This document shows positions 39,693 through 48,333 of a stretch of 64,000 nt of DNA, one piece after another; within the stretch, counting starts at the first letter, position 1, and each line of letters begins with the position of its first letter. Made by a program: the position numbers and the translations under genes. The notes under the pieces were generated by a model, which was given only the letters and a program-made list of their open reading frames with translations, was not told the DNA's origin and did no database searches. The DNA lies in assembly GCF_900141995.1 (NCBI RefSeq), contig NZ_FQZA01000012.1, positions 1 to 64,000 on the forward strand. Reading direction: 5' to 3'. Source of the DNA: Palleronia salina (GTDB lineage Bacteria; Pseudomonadota; Alphaproteobacteria; Rhodobacterales; Rhodobacteraceae).

Positions 39693-41330
39693 ATGACGTT
39701 GGCGCGTGCGGAGAAACAGGCCCGGGGATTGCTTGGGCGCATCGCCCGCGACGAAGATGGCTCGTTCGTCCTGTTCGGCATCTACCTTGTCATCGCGATG
39801 CTGCTGGTCGGGGGCGTTGCCGTCGACATCATCCGGCACGATTACGAGCGGATCCGCATGCAGGGCACGGTGGACACGGCGATCCTGGCCGCCGCCGACC
39901 TGGACCAGACGCTCGATCCCGAGGCGGTGGTCCGCGATCATTTCGACAAGGCGGGCGTCCTGGAACGACTGGACCACGTCCAGGTGACCGAGAACATCAA
40001 TTCCCGCATCGTCAGCGCCCAGGCGTCCATGGACGTGAAGACCATGTTCATCCGCTCGCTGGGCATGAACAGGATCGGCGCACTGGCAGGCGGGGTCGCC
40101 CGCGAGGATATCCGCGATATCGAGGTGTCTCTGGTTCTCGACATCTCGGGCTCGATGGCTGACTTCAACCGCATCGACAACCTGAAGACCGCCGCCAAGG
40201 ATTTCGTCTCGACCGTTCTTTCGGGCGTCGACGACGGGCGCGAGAACGAGGTCTCGATTTCGATCGTTCCCTATTCGACCGAGGTGAACATGGGCTCGGA
40301 AATGGCGTCGCTCTTCGCACTGTCGGACGTGCACGACTTCTCGCATTGCGTGAATTTCCAAAACAGCGATTTTGACTCGATTGCCATGGATCTCAGCGTG
40401 TCGCGCCAGCAGACGGCCCATTTCGATCCGTTCTCCAACGGGTTCACCTTCGAGCAGCGCGCGCCCGACCCGCTGCTCACGCCGTGCCGCGCGGACGAAG
40501 CCGCGGAAATCGTCTACATGTCGCAGAACGAGGCCGAGCTGCATGCGCGCATCGATGCGCTGCAGCCGGGCGGAAACACCTCGATCGATGTCGGTCTGAA
40601 ATGGGGCGCGGCGCTGCTGGATCCGTCGATGCGGGCGCCGATCACGACCCTGTCCGCCCTGGGCAAGGCCGACCCGGCCTTCGTCGGTCGCCCCTACGAT
40701 CACGGCCGCAACAACACCATGAAGATCATCGTCGTGATGACCGACGGTCAGAACACCTACCAGTACCGCCTGAAGGACGCCTATCGTGGGACGGCGATGA
40801 GCGATGTCTGGGGCGCCATGATCACCGACGCGTCGAACCCCGAGGATAACGGCTTCCGCTTGTCCGTCGACGACGATGAATACCAAGATTTCGACAATGA
40901 CGGCCGCTGGGAGGAGGATTGGTGGATCCCCAATCGCGGGCGCTGGTACAACAGCAACTGGGGCGGCAGCGCGGCCGATCGCCTGACCTACCAGGAACTG
41001 TGGAGCGTCGCCTCGCTGGGCTGGCACGCCTACTGGGGCCGGTATCGCCAATACAACAACGCCGACACCTACTACTGGTGGAAGGACACGCCCTACACCA
41101 ATATCGGACCCACCACGAAGGACCCGCGCATGACCGACATGTGCGAGAAATCCAAGGACAAGGGCATCCTCGTCTTCTCCATCGCGCTCGACGTGGCCGA
41201 GTCGAACGCCACTCGGATGGAAGACTGCGCCAGCTCGGACAACCACTACTTCAACGTGCAGGGCACCGAGCTTCTCTATGCCTTCTCGGCCATCGCCAGC
41301 ACCATCAACCAGCTGAGGCTGGTGCAATGA
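39693..41330 (+). CDS. TadG-like pilus-assembly protein with VWA domain (cassette 2)
   Basis: This 545-aa paralogue of the 36715 gene has the N-terminal helix after RDEDGSFVLFGIYLVIAMLL, MIDAS VSLVLDISGSMAD, second VWA motif IIVVMTDGQNTYQYR, and a long Trp/Tyr/Asn-rich insertion (GRWYNSNWGGS, AYWGRYRQYNNADTYYWW). Both paralogues end in an IxSTIxxLRL(V/T)Q tail. The start is ATG at 39693 after AAAGGGATTGGGT; a TTG at 39687 is possible. The stop overlaps the next start (ATGA), as in cassette 1. Confidence 0.82.
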   Translation: MTLARAEKQARGLLGRIARDEDGSFVLFGIYLVIAMLLVGGVAVDIIRHDYERIRMQGTVDTAILAAADLDQTLDPEAVVRDHFDKAGVLERLDHVQVTENINSRIVSAQASMDVKTMFIRSLGMNRIGALAGGVAREDIRDIEVSLVLDISGSMADFNRIDNLKTAAKDFVSTVLSGVDDGRENEVSISIVPYSTEVNMGSEMASLFALSDVHDFSHCVNFQNSDFDSIAMDLSVSRQQTAHFDPFSNGFTFEQRAPDPLLTPCRADEAAEIVYMSQNEAELHARIDALQPGGNTSIDVGLKWGAALLDPSMRAPITTLSALGKADPAFVGRPYDHGRNNTMKIIVVMTDGQNTYQYRLKDAYRGTAMSDVWGAMITDASNPEDNGFRLSVDDDEYQDFDNDGRWEEDWWIPNRGRWYNSNWGGSAADRLTYQELWSVASLGWHAYWGRYRQYNNADTYYWWKDTPYTNIGPTTKDPRMTDMCEKSKDKGILVFSIALDVAESNATRMEDCASSDNHYFNVQGTELLYAFSAIASTINQLRLVQ

Positions 41331-41857
41331 TCTGGCGGCTGCTCCGGAGCTTCGCCCGGCGCGAGGACGGCTATGGCACGGCCGAGGTCGCGCTCCTGTT
41401 CCCGGCCGTGCTCTGGCCGTTCATGCTGGCGATGGAAACCGGCTTCGTTCAGATGCGCCAGGTCATGATGGAGCGGGCCATGGACGTGGTCGTGCGGGAC
41501 CTGCGCCTGGGCGCCGCCCATATCGACAGTGCCGAGGCGTTGAAGCAGGCCCTTTGCGACGAAGTTCTGATCATGGGCGGCTGCATGGACGATCTCATGC
41601 TCGAGATGATGCCGGTGCAGGTCCCGGATTATTCGCCGCCCGGCGGCCGCGTCGCCTGCGTCGACCGCTCGGAGGAGTTCAACCCGGTCACGACCTACAG
41701 CCCCGGCGCGAACAACGAGATGATGATGCTGCGCTTCTGCCTGCTGCACGACCCGATCCTGCCGGCCGTGGGTCTGGGAAAGATCCTGCCGCGCGAGGCC
41801 GGGGGCGGCTTCGCCCTGACCGCGTCGACCTTCTTCGTGAACGAGCCGAGCAGCTGA
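41327..41857 (+). CDS. TadE-like pseudopilin (cassette 2, first)
   Basis: This 176-aa counterpart of 38364-38909 has REDGYGTAEVALLFPAVLWP as the pseudopilin start and shared RxAMDVVVRDLRLG-type and CDEVLIMGGC segments. ACVDRSEEFNPVT aligns with ICRDRSEEIKPAT of the first cassette, and both end FVNEPxx. It is translationally coupled to the upstream VWA gene. Probable role: minor pilin/anchor. Confidence 0.78.
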   Translation: MIWRLLRSFARREDGYGTAEVALLFPAVLWPFMLAMETGFVQMRQVMMERAMDVVVRDLRLGAAHIDSAEALKQALCDEVLIMGGCMDDLMLEMMPVQVPDYSPPGGRVACVDRSEEFNPVTTYSPGANNEMMMLRFCLLHDPILPAVGLGKILPREAGGGFALTASTFFVNEPSS

Positions 41858-41861
41858 TCGG

Positions 41862-42419
41862 ATGGCTCTGCGTCTGCCCCTCCGCGCCCGCCGCTTCCTC
41901 CGCAACGAGGATGGCGCCTATTCCATCGAGGCCGCCCTGGTGCTGCCCACGTTGATCTGGTGCAGCCTGGCGATGCTGACCTATGTCGACGGCTACCGCC
42001 AGCAGACCATGAACTTGCGCACCACCTATGCGCTGTCGGACATGCTGTCGCGGCAGTGGAACCCCGTCGGCCCCAAGTTCGTCGACGGGCTTGGCCGGGT
42101 CCACGACCACCTGACCGAAAGCGATGACGAGACATTCCTGCGCGTGACCGTCGCCTACTGGGACGAGCCGGCGAACGAGCACAGGCTGGTCTGGTCCGAT
42201 GCCACCAGCGACGGCCCCGTCCCGCTGAACCAGGAAACGCTGTCCGACATCGCCGGCGCGATCCCGACGATGGCTAACGGCGACAGCGCGATCATCGTCG
42301 AAACCTGGATGAACTACGTGCCGGCCTTCAATGTCGGCCTGAAGCCCAGCCAGTTCTACAACCGCGTCGTCACGTCGCCACGCTTCACGCCGCAGCTGAA
42401 ATACGACGTCTCCAAGTAG
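41862..42419 (+). CDS. TadE-like pseudopilin (cassette 2, second)
   Basis: This 185-aa counterpart of 38933-39514 has RNEDGAYSIEAALVLPTLIW as the helix start and the shared ending SPRFTPQLKYD against LRFVPQLNHE in cassette 1. It lies 4 bases after the previous stop, so it is the last gene of a coupled trio. It ends 9 bases from the convergent hypothetical gene. Confidence 0.75.
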   Translation: MALRLPLRARRFLRNEDGAYSIEAALVLPTLIWCSLAMLTYVDGYRQQTMNLRTTYALSDMLSRQWNPVGPKFVDGLGRVHDHLTESDDETFLRVTVAYWDEPANEHRLVWSDATSDGPVPLNQETLSDIAGAIPTMANGDSAIIVETWMNYVPAFNVGLKPSQFYNRVVTSPRFTPQLKYDVSK

Positions 42420-42428
42420 GCCGCCGCC

Positions 42429-42962
42429 TCAGTCGTCTTCGTCGCGCGTCTCCGCATCCTGCGCGGCCCGCTGCGCCATCATCGCCTGCAAAAGTTCGGC
42501 CACGGCCTTGGCCTCGCCCGGCGAGGTCACGCCGCCCACGCCCAGCCGCCGCCCCAGCCGCCACCAGAGCCCGGGCCGCCAGCCGAAGGGCTGCGGCGAG
42601 GTCAGCACCACCGAAAACCCGTTCGACGGCTTGAAGGCGAAGGCGCCCCGTTCGATCTTGTCGATGCCGTCCAGCGGGGCCAGCGCGTCGCCCTCTTCCG
42701 TGAACAGGCCCTCGGGCCGCAGCACGAGCGCACCGGCCGTGGCGCGCCACAGGGCCAGGGCGGAAGCACAGGCCGCGATGCCGACGGTTGCGAGGATCGC
42801 CCGCCAGATGGCCGGCGCGGGCTCGGCCACGGCGATCCACAGCACCAGCACGCCCAGCGCGGCGATGGCCCCCACGCCGATGAATCGCCGCGAGGGCGAG
42901 GCGCGCAGCTCGGTCAGGGTGGATCCGGGCGGACCCTGGATCGGCAGCTGCGGCGTCAGCAT
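42429..42962 (-). CDS. Hypothetical two-span membrane protein
   Basis: This 177-aa protein has two close membrane spans (about 26-72) followed by a beta-rich cytoplasmic domain resembling a bacterial PH-like fold (LVLRPEGLFTEEGDALAPLDGIDKIE, FSVVLTSPQPFGWRP). It ends in an acidic helix. No firm family. The start at 42962 follows AAGGAGCCGCC; the upstream extension to 43004 looks non-coding. Confidence 0.65.
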   Translation of the reverse strand: MLTPQLPIQGPPGSTLTELRASPSRRFIGVGAIAALGVLVLWIAVAEPAPAIWRAILATVGIAACASALALWRATAGALVLRPEGLFTEEGDALAPLDGIDKIERGAFAFKPSNGFSVVLTSPQPFGWRPGLWWRLGRRLGVGGVTSPGEAKAVAELLQAMMAQRAAQDAETRDEDD

Positions 42963-43103
42963 GGCGGCTCCTTCGCGACGTGTCTTCGGCGTGGCCACCG
43001 CCATAGCGCCGCGCGGCCCCGGTGAAAAGCGCCGCTTGTGGCGCGCCGCCCCCCGCGCCTAGTCTCGGGACGAGAGATTCCCGTCCAGCCCGGAAGGCCC
43101 GCC

Positions 43104-43415
43104 ATGCAAGCCCCGCGTTTCCTTGTCGCCCTCTGCCTGCTGGCGGGGTGCTCGATCCCGCAGCTGGACACACCGAACGCGGCCGAGATCGCCCGGCAGG
43201 ATTACCCCGAGCTGCGCCCCCTGTCCGAGCTGACAGCCGAGGCGGACGCCCGGTCCCAGGCGATCACACCGGGCGTCACCGACGGGTTGCGCGCCCGGGC
43301 CACAAGCCTGCGGGCCCGCGCGCGGGTCCTTCGCCAATCGGCCCTGACGCCCGCCGACCGGGAACGGATCCGTTCCGGCCTCGCCCGCCTGAACGCCGCG
43401 CGGGCAGAAGGCTGA
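43104..43415 (+). CDS. Small putative lipoprotein
   Basis: This 103-aa protein has a lipoprotein signal (MQAPRFLVALCLLAGCS, lipobox LAGC). The mature part is charged and mostly helical (DARSQAITPGVTDGLRARAT...LRQSALTPADRERI). No named family. It is 85 bases upstream of hom on the same strand, so it may be co-transcribed. The ATG at 43104 follows GGAAGG. Confidence 0.65.
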   Translation: MQAPRFLVALCLLAGCSIPQLDTPNAAEIARQDYPELRPLSELTAEADARSQAITPGVTDGLRARATSLRARARVLRQSALTPADRERIRSGLARLNAARAEG

Positions 43416-43500
43416 AATGCGGCCCCTGCGGGTCTAGTGATCGGCGGTCAAAGGGGGTAAAGGGCGGCCCAGACAGCCACCCGCCAAAGGAGCCGCCCCC

Positions 43501-44787
43501 ATGACCAGCCCCCTTCGCCTTGGTATCGCCGGGATCGGCACGGTGGGTGTCGGCGTCATCCGCATCGTCCAGCGCCACGCCGACCTGCTGGCCGCGCGCT
43601 GCGGCCGGCCGATCCAGATCACCGCGGTATCGGCACGCGACCGGTCGCGCGACCGCGGCGTTCGCCTGGGCGAATACGCGTGGGAGGACGACGCCGTGGC
43701 GCTGGCCCGCCGTGACGACGTCGACGTCTTCGTCGAGCTGATCGGCGGCGATGACGGCCCGGCCAAGGCCGCCGTCGAGGCCGCCATCGCCGCGGGCAAG
43801 GACGTGGTCACCGCCAACAAGGCGCTGCTGGCCCATCACGGCCAGGCTTTGGCCGAGGCGGCCGAGGGTGCGGGCGGCGTGCTGCGCTTCGAGGCCGCGG
43901 TGGCGGGCGGCATCCCCTGCATCAAGGCCCTGACCGAAAGCCTTGCGGGCAACGAGATCACGCGCGTCATGGGCGTGATGAACGGCACCTGCAACTACAT
44001 CCTGACCCGCATGGAAAGCGCGGGCCTGACCTATGACGCGGTGTTCCAGGAGGCGTCGGACCTGGGCTATCTCGAGGCCGACCCGACGCTCGACGTGGGC
44101 GGGATCGACGCGGGCCACAAGCTGGCGCTGCTGGCCTCGATCGCGTTCGGCACCAAGGTGGATTTCGGCGCGGTGAAGCTCGAGGGGATCGAGCGGATCT
44201 CGATCGACGACATCAACCGCGCCGCCGACATGGGCTTCCGGGTCAAGCTTCTGGGCGTGGCGCAGATGACCGGCCGGGGGCTCGAGGCGCGGATGCAGCC
44301 CTGCCTGGTGCCCGCCGCATCACCGCTGGGCCAGCTGGAGGGCCCGATGAACATGGTCGTGCTCGAGGGCGACAGCGTTGGCCAGATCGTGCTGCGCGGC
44401 GCGGGCGCGGGCGAAGGCCCGACCGCCAGCGCGGTCATGTCCGACGTGGTCGAGATCGCCCGCGGCCAGCGCCTGCCGACCTTCGGCCAGCCCGCGAGCG
44501 GCCTTGCCACGCCGCGCCCGGCCGAGGCCAACACGCCCGCCCCCTACTACCTGCGCATGGTGCTGAAGGATCGCCCGGGCGCGCTGGCCAAGATCGCCGC
44601 CTGCCTCGGTGCCGAGGGCATCTCCATCGACCGGATGCGCCAGTACGACCACGCCGAGGGCAGCGCCCCTGTCCTGATCGTGACGCACAAGGCCATGCGG
44701 TCGGGGCTGGATGCCGCCATCGCCGCCATGGCGGGAACCGACGTGCTGGAAAGCGAACCGGTGGCGCTAAGGATCGAGGACGTCTGA
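43501..44787 (+). CDS. hom: Homoserine dehydrogenase
   Basis: This enzyme reduces aspartate semialdehyde to homoserine for threonine, methionine and isoleucine synthesis. The 428-aa protein has the Rossmann start GIAGIGTVGVGVIRI, the catalytic core EAAVAGGIPCIKALTESLAGN, MGVMNGTCNYILTRM and the LGYLEADPTLDVGGIDAGHK motif. A C-terminal ACT domain (YYLRMVLKDRPGALAKIAAC) is the likely site of feedback control by threonine. AAAGGAG precedes the ATG. The order hom-glpX-recJ is a Rhodobacterales arrangement. Confidence 0.97.
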   Translation: MTSPLRLGIAGIGTVGVGVIRIVQRHADLLAARCGRPIQITAVSARDRSRDRGVRLGEYAWEDDAVALARRDDVDVFVELIGGDDGPAKAAVEAAIAAGKDVVTANKALLAHHGQALAEAAEGAGGVLRFEAAVAGGIPCIKALTESLAGNEITRVMGVMNGTCNYILTRMESAGLTYDAVFQEASDLGYLEADPTLDVGGIDAGHKLALLASIAFGTKVDFGAVKLEGIERISIDDINRAADMGFRVKLLGVAQMTGRGLEARMQPCLVPAASPLGQLEGPMNMVVLEGDSVGQIVLRGAGAGEGPTASAVMSDVVEIARGQRLPTFGQPASGLATPRPAEANTPAPYYLRMVLKDRPGALAKIAACLGAEGISIDRMRQYDHAEGSAPVLIVTHKAMRSGLDAAIAAMAGTDVLESEPVALRIEDV

Positions 44788-44937
44788 CAACCAGCCGCTT
44801 TCCATCGCGAGAACGGGCCGTCACACACGGGTTTCCGCGCCCCGCGCCGCGCAGTTTCGGCGCAAACAACCTTGTGCGCGCAGGGCCAAGCCCTTAGGCC
44901 TTGGGCGATTTTTTCGCCAGATGCACGGAGCGCGCCC

Positions 44938-45906
44938 ATGGCCGACCAAGATTTCAACGACCGCATGTTGTCCCTGGGCCTGGCCCGCGTAAGCGAGGCG
45001 GCGGCCCTGGCCTCGGCGGGTTGGATCGGGCGCGGGGACGAGAAGGCGGCCGACCAGGCGGCCGTCAACGCCATGCGCGAACAGCTGAACCGGCTCGACA
45101 TCGCCGGCACCGTCGTCATCGGCGAGGGCGAGCGCGACGAGGCGCCCATGCTCTATATCGGCGAAGAGGTCGGCACCGGGAACGGCCCCCAGGTGGACAT
45201 CGCGCTCGACCCGCTGGAAGGCACGACCCTGACCGCCAAGGACATGCCCAACGCGTTGACCGTCATCGCCATGGGCGGGCGCGGATCCATGTTGCATGCC
45301 CCCGACGTCTACATGGAAAAGCTCGCCATCGGGCCGGGCTTCCGCCCCGGCACCGTGACCATGGCCATGCGCCCCGCCGAACGGGTCAGCGCCCTGGCCG
45401 CGGCCAAGGGCTGTTCCACCCACGACATCACCGTCTGCGTGCTGGAGCGCCCCCGCCACGAGGAAATGATCGCCGAGCTGCGCTCGACCGACTGCGCGGT
45501 GCGCCTGATCACCGACGGCGACGTGGCCGGCATCATCCACACGGCCGAGCCCGACCGCACCGGCATCGACATGTACATGGGCTCGGGCGGCGCGCCCGAG
45601 GGCGTCCTGGCGGCCGCCGCCCTGAAATGCATGGGCGGCCAGATGTTCGGCAAGCTGCTGTTCCGCAACGACGACGAGCGCGAACGCGCCAAGAAGGCCG
45701 GCGTCACCAATTTCGACCGGGTCTACACCCGTGACGACCTGGTCAGCGGCGACGTGATCTTCGCGGCCACCGGCGTCACCGACGGGTCGGTCGTGGACGG
45801 CATCAAGCGCGAGCCGGGATACCTGACCACCGAGACGATCCTCATGCGCTCGAAAACCGGATCGGTGCGGCGGATGATCTACCGCAACCCGACCAAGCAC
45901 AGCTGA
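44938..45906 (+). CDS. glpX: Fructose-1,6-bisphosphatase, class II
   Basis: This gluconeogenic phosphatase converts fructose-1,6-bisphosphate to fructose-6-phosphate. The 322-aa protein has the GlpX signatures VIGEGERDEAPMLYIGEEVG (metal site), DIALDPLEGTTLTAKDMPNA and MYMGSGGAPEGVLAAAALKC. The ATG at 44938 follows GGAG by 9 bases; the upstream frame to 44872 is not family sequence. It lies between hom and recJ, separated from recJ by a repeat-bearing gap. Confidence 0.96.
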   Translation: MADQDFNDRMLSLGLARVSEAAALASAGWIGRGDEKAADQAAVNAMREQLNRLDIAGTVVIGEGERDEAPMLYIGEEVGTGNGPQVDIALDPLEGTTLTAKDMPNALTVIAMGGRGSMLHAPDVYMEKLAIGPGFRPGTVTMAMRPAERVSALAAAKGCSTHDITVCVLERPRHEEMIAELRSTDCAVRLITDGDVAGIIHTAEPDRTGIDMYMGSGGAPEGVLAAAALKCMGGQMFGKLLFRNDDERERAKKAGVTNFDRVYTRDDLVSGDVIFAATGVTDGSVVDGIKREPGYLTTETILMRSKTGSVRRMIYRNPTKHS

Positions 45907-45954
45907 GGCGCCTTGCCGCCAGCGCTGCGCAGGGCATCATGCGTCGCGCCATGA

Positions 45955-46073
45955 GTATTTTACGACCAGTGATGGGAAGGCCGCTTTCACCGCGGCCGCC
46001 CGCGGTATTCGGCTGCTCTTGCATAGGTATTTGAAGACCGGTGATGGCAGCGGCGCCGCGGCCGCCGACGGTT
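45955..46073. repeat. Imperfect direct repeat between glpX and recJ
   Basis: Two about 48-base units occupy 45955-46005 and 46027-46073. Both run GTATTT..AC/AGACC(A/G)GTGATGG, then a GC-rich block containing GCGGCCGCC and a closing CGGT. They differ by about a quarter of positions and a small gap. They could be an intergenic repeat family or paired regulatory/terminator elements. Confidence 0.55.
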
Positions 46074-46173
46074 TCGCGGGCCCCTGTGGCGTTTTTTCGC
46101 GCGGCGGGGTTTTCGCATGGGCGATCCCCGTATATCGTGTCGGCACCACACACCTTATCCACATGTTGTGAGC

Positions 46174-47943
46174 ATGCCGCGCGATTTGACCGTTGAAGCC
46201 TTTCTGAATGTCGAGCGGTCGTTGACCGGGCGCACCTGGATCGGACCCGATGCCAACGACCTGCGCCTTGCCGAGGCGATGGCGCAGCAGACCGCCCTGC
46301 CCGCCCCGATCTGCGGCGTGCTGGTGCGCGCGGGTGTCGCCGCGGACGGCGCCGAGGCGTACCTGGCCCCGTCCCTGCGCGAGCTTCTGCCGGACCCGCG
46401 CGGCTTGCAGGACATGGGCCGCGCCGCCGGCCGGCTGATCCGCGCCGTGGACCGGGGCGAGCGGATCGCCGTGTTCGGCGATTACGACGTGGACGGCGCA
46501 TGCTCCTCGGCCCTGCTGATCCTTTGGTTGCGGCAGATGGGCCGCGACGCCACGCTGTATATTCCCGACCGCATCGACGAGGGCTATGGCCCCAACGTGC
46601 CCGCCATGGCCGACCTTGCCGCGCGGCATGACGTGATCGTCTGCGTGGATTGCGGCACGCTCAGCCACGAGGCCATCGCGGCGGCCCAGGGCGCCGATGT
46701 CATCGTCCTGGACCACCACATGGGGGCCGAGACGCTTCCCCCCGCCATGGCCGTGGTCAACCCGAACCGCATGGACGAGGATCGGTCGCTCGGCCATCTC
46801 TGCGCCGCCGCCGTGGTGTTCCTTCTGCTGGTCGAGGCCGGTCGGCTGCTGCGCGAGCGGGGCACGCGGGGGCCGGACCTCTTGAGCTTTCTCGACCTGG
46901 TCGCGCTGGCGACCGTGGCCGATGTGGCGCCGTTGATCGGGGTAAACCGCGCCTTCGTGCGCCAGGGGCTGACCGTCATGGCACGACGCCAGCGGCCGGG
47001 GCTGGTGGCGCTGTCGGACGTGGTCCGGCTGGACACGCCGCCGACCGCCCACACGCTGGGCTTCGTTCTGGGACCGCGGATCAACGCGGGCGGGCGCATC
47101 GGCGCGGCGGACCTGGGCGCGCGCCTGCTGACCACGGACGACCCGGCCGAAGCCGCCGCCCTGGCCGCCCGGCTGGACGCGCTGAACGAGGAGCGCCGCG
47201 CGATCGAGACCGAGGTGCGCAATGCCGCCCTCGCCCAGGCCACCGCGCGCGGCACCGACGGCGCACTGGTCTGGGCCGCGGGCGACGGCTGGCATCCCGG
47301 CGTCGTGGGCATCGTCGCGGCGCGGCTGAAAGAGGCTACAGGACGTCCGGCCGTGGTCATCGGGCTCGAGGACGGTGTCGGCAAGGGATCCGCCCGGTCG
47401 ATCAGCGGCGTCGACCTGGGCGCCGCGATCCACCGCCTCGCCGCCGAGGGCCACCTGGAGAAGGGCGGCGGCCACAAGATGGCCGCGGGCCTGACCGTCA
47501 AGGCCGACCGGCTCGAACCCGCCATGGCGCGGCTGGAAGAGCTGTTGGCCCGCCAGGGCGCCGCCGAGGGCGAATCGCGTGCCCTGACCCTGTCCGGCCT
47601 GCTCATGCCCGGCGCCGCGACGGCCGAGCTGATCGAGCGGATCGAGTGTGCCGGCCCCTTCGGCATGGGGGCCCCGGCCCCGCGCTTCGCCTTCGCCGAT
47701 TGCCGGATTCTCGACGCGCGCCGCGTGGGCGAAAGCCACCTGAAGATCGCCTTCGGAGACGGCACCGGACCGCGGCTGGACGCGATCTGCTTCGGCGCCT
47801 TCGACGGCCCTCTGGGCGACGCGCTGACGGGCCACGGGGGCCGCCGGTTCCACCTGGCGGGCCGCCTGGAGGTGAACCACTGGAACGGCCGCAGCCGCCC
47901 GCAACTACGCCTGGACGACGCGGCCGAGGCCAGCGTGGCATGA
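46174..47943 (+). CDS. recJ: Single-stranded-DNA-specific exonuclease RecJ
   Basis: RecJ is a 5'-3' ssDNA exonuclease in recombination and mismatch repair. The 589-aa protein has DHH-family motifs: FGDYDVDGACSSALL, CVDCGT, VLDHHMGAE and LATVADVAPL. RINAGGRIG and the DHHA1 motif GGGHKMAAGL are followed by a C-terminal OB-like domain (AFADCRIL...GRLEVNHW). The ATG at 46174 has only a weak Shine-Dalgarno; an upstream in-frame ATG at 46117 adds residues without family features. Confidence 0.95.
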   Translation: MPRDLTVEAFLNVERSLTGRTWIGPDANDLRLAEAMAQQTALPAPICGVLVRAGVAADGAEAYLAPSLRELLPDPRGLQDMGRAAGRLIRAVDRGERIAVFGDYDVDGACSSALLILWLRQMGRDATLYIPDRIDEGYGPNVPAMADLAARHDVIVCVDCGTLSHEAIAAAQGADVIVLDHHMGAETLPPAMAVVNPNRMDEDRSLGHLCAAAVVFLLLVEAGRLLRERGTRGPDLLSFLDLVALATVADVAPLIGVNRAFVRQGLTVMARRQRPGLVALSDVVRLDTPPTAHTLGFVLGPRINAGGRIGAADLGARLLTTDDPAEAAALAARLDALNEERRAIETEVRNAALAQATARGTDGALVWAAGDGWHPGVVGIVAARLKEATGRPAVVIGLEDGVGKGSARSISGVDLGAAIHRLAAEGHLEKGGGHKMAAGLTVKADRLEPAMARLEELLARQGAAEGESRALTLSGLLMPGAATAELIERIECAGPFGMGAPAPRFAFADCRILDARRVGESHLKIAFGDGTGPRLDAICFGAFDGPLGDALTGHGGRRFHLAGRLEVNHWNGRSRPQLRLDDAAEASVA

Positions 47944-48039
47944 CGTCGGGGCGGCTTCGGGACCTGCGCATTTTTTCCGACAAAAAGCGCGGAAATCGTC
48001 TTGCAGCCCCCCCGCAGTTTGCTTAGAGACACCGCCAGT

Positions 48040-48114
48040 GGCCCGTTCGTCTATCGGTTAGGACGCCAGGTTTTCAACCTGGAAAGAGGGGTTCGATTCC
48101 CCTACGGGCTGCCA
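48040..48114 (+). tRNA. tRNA-Glu (anticodon TTC), CCA encoded
   Basis: A full cloverleaf: acceptor GGCCCGT/ACGGGCT, anticodon stem CCAGG/CCTGG around TTTTCAA with TTC, T-arm GGGGTTCGATTCCCC, discriminator G, then CCA. It lies 96 bases after recJ. Confidence 0.95.
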
Positions 48115-48333
48115 CTTTCCCTCTCTTCGAACCAGCCCGCCATGCACGCACCGCATCGTGGAATTGCGTGATCCTTGGGACGGTCTGACCTGCGCATAGG
48201 ATCAGCCTCGGACCACCAAGGCGCGGCCACGCGCGCGCGAGCCGGCCCCGCATCAACCAAAGCGCGACTGCCCCGGGCGGAGCGTTTGCACCCCGCCCGG
48301 CTGGGCCGCCCCATCGGCTTGCACAGTCTCTTT

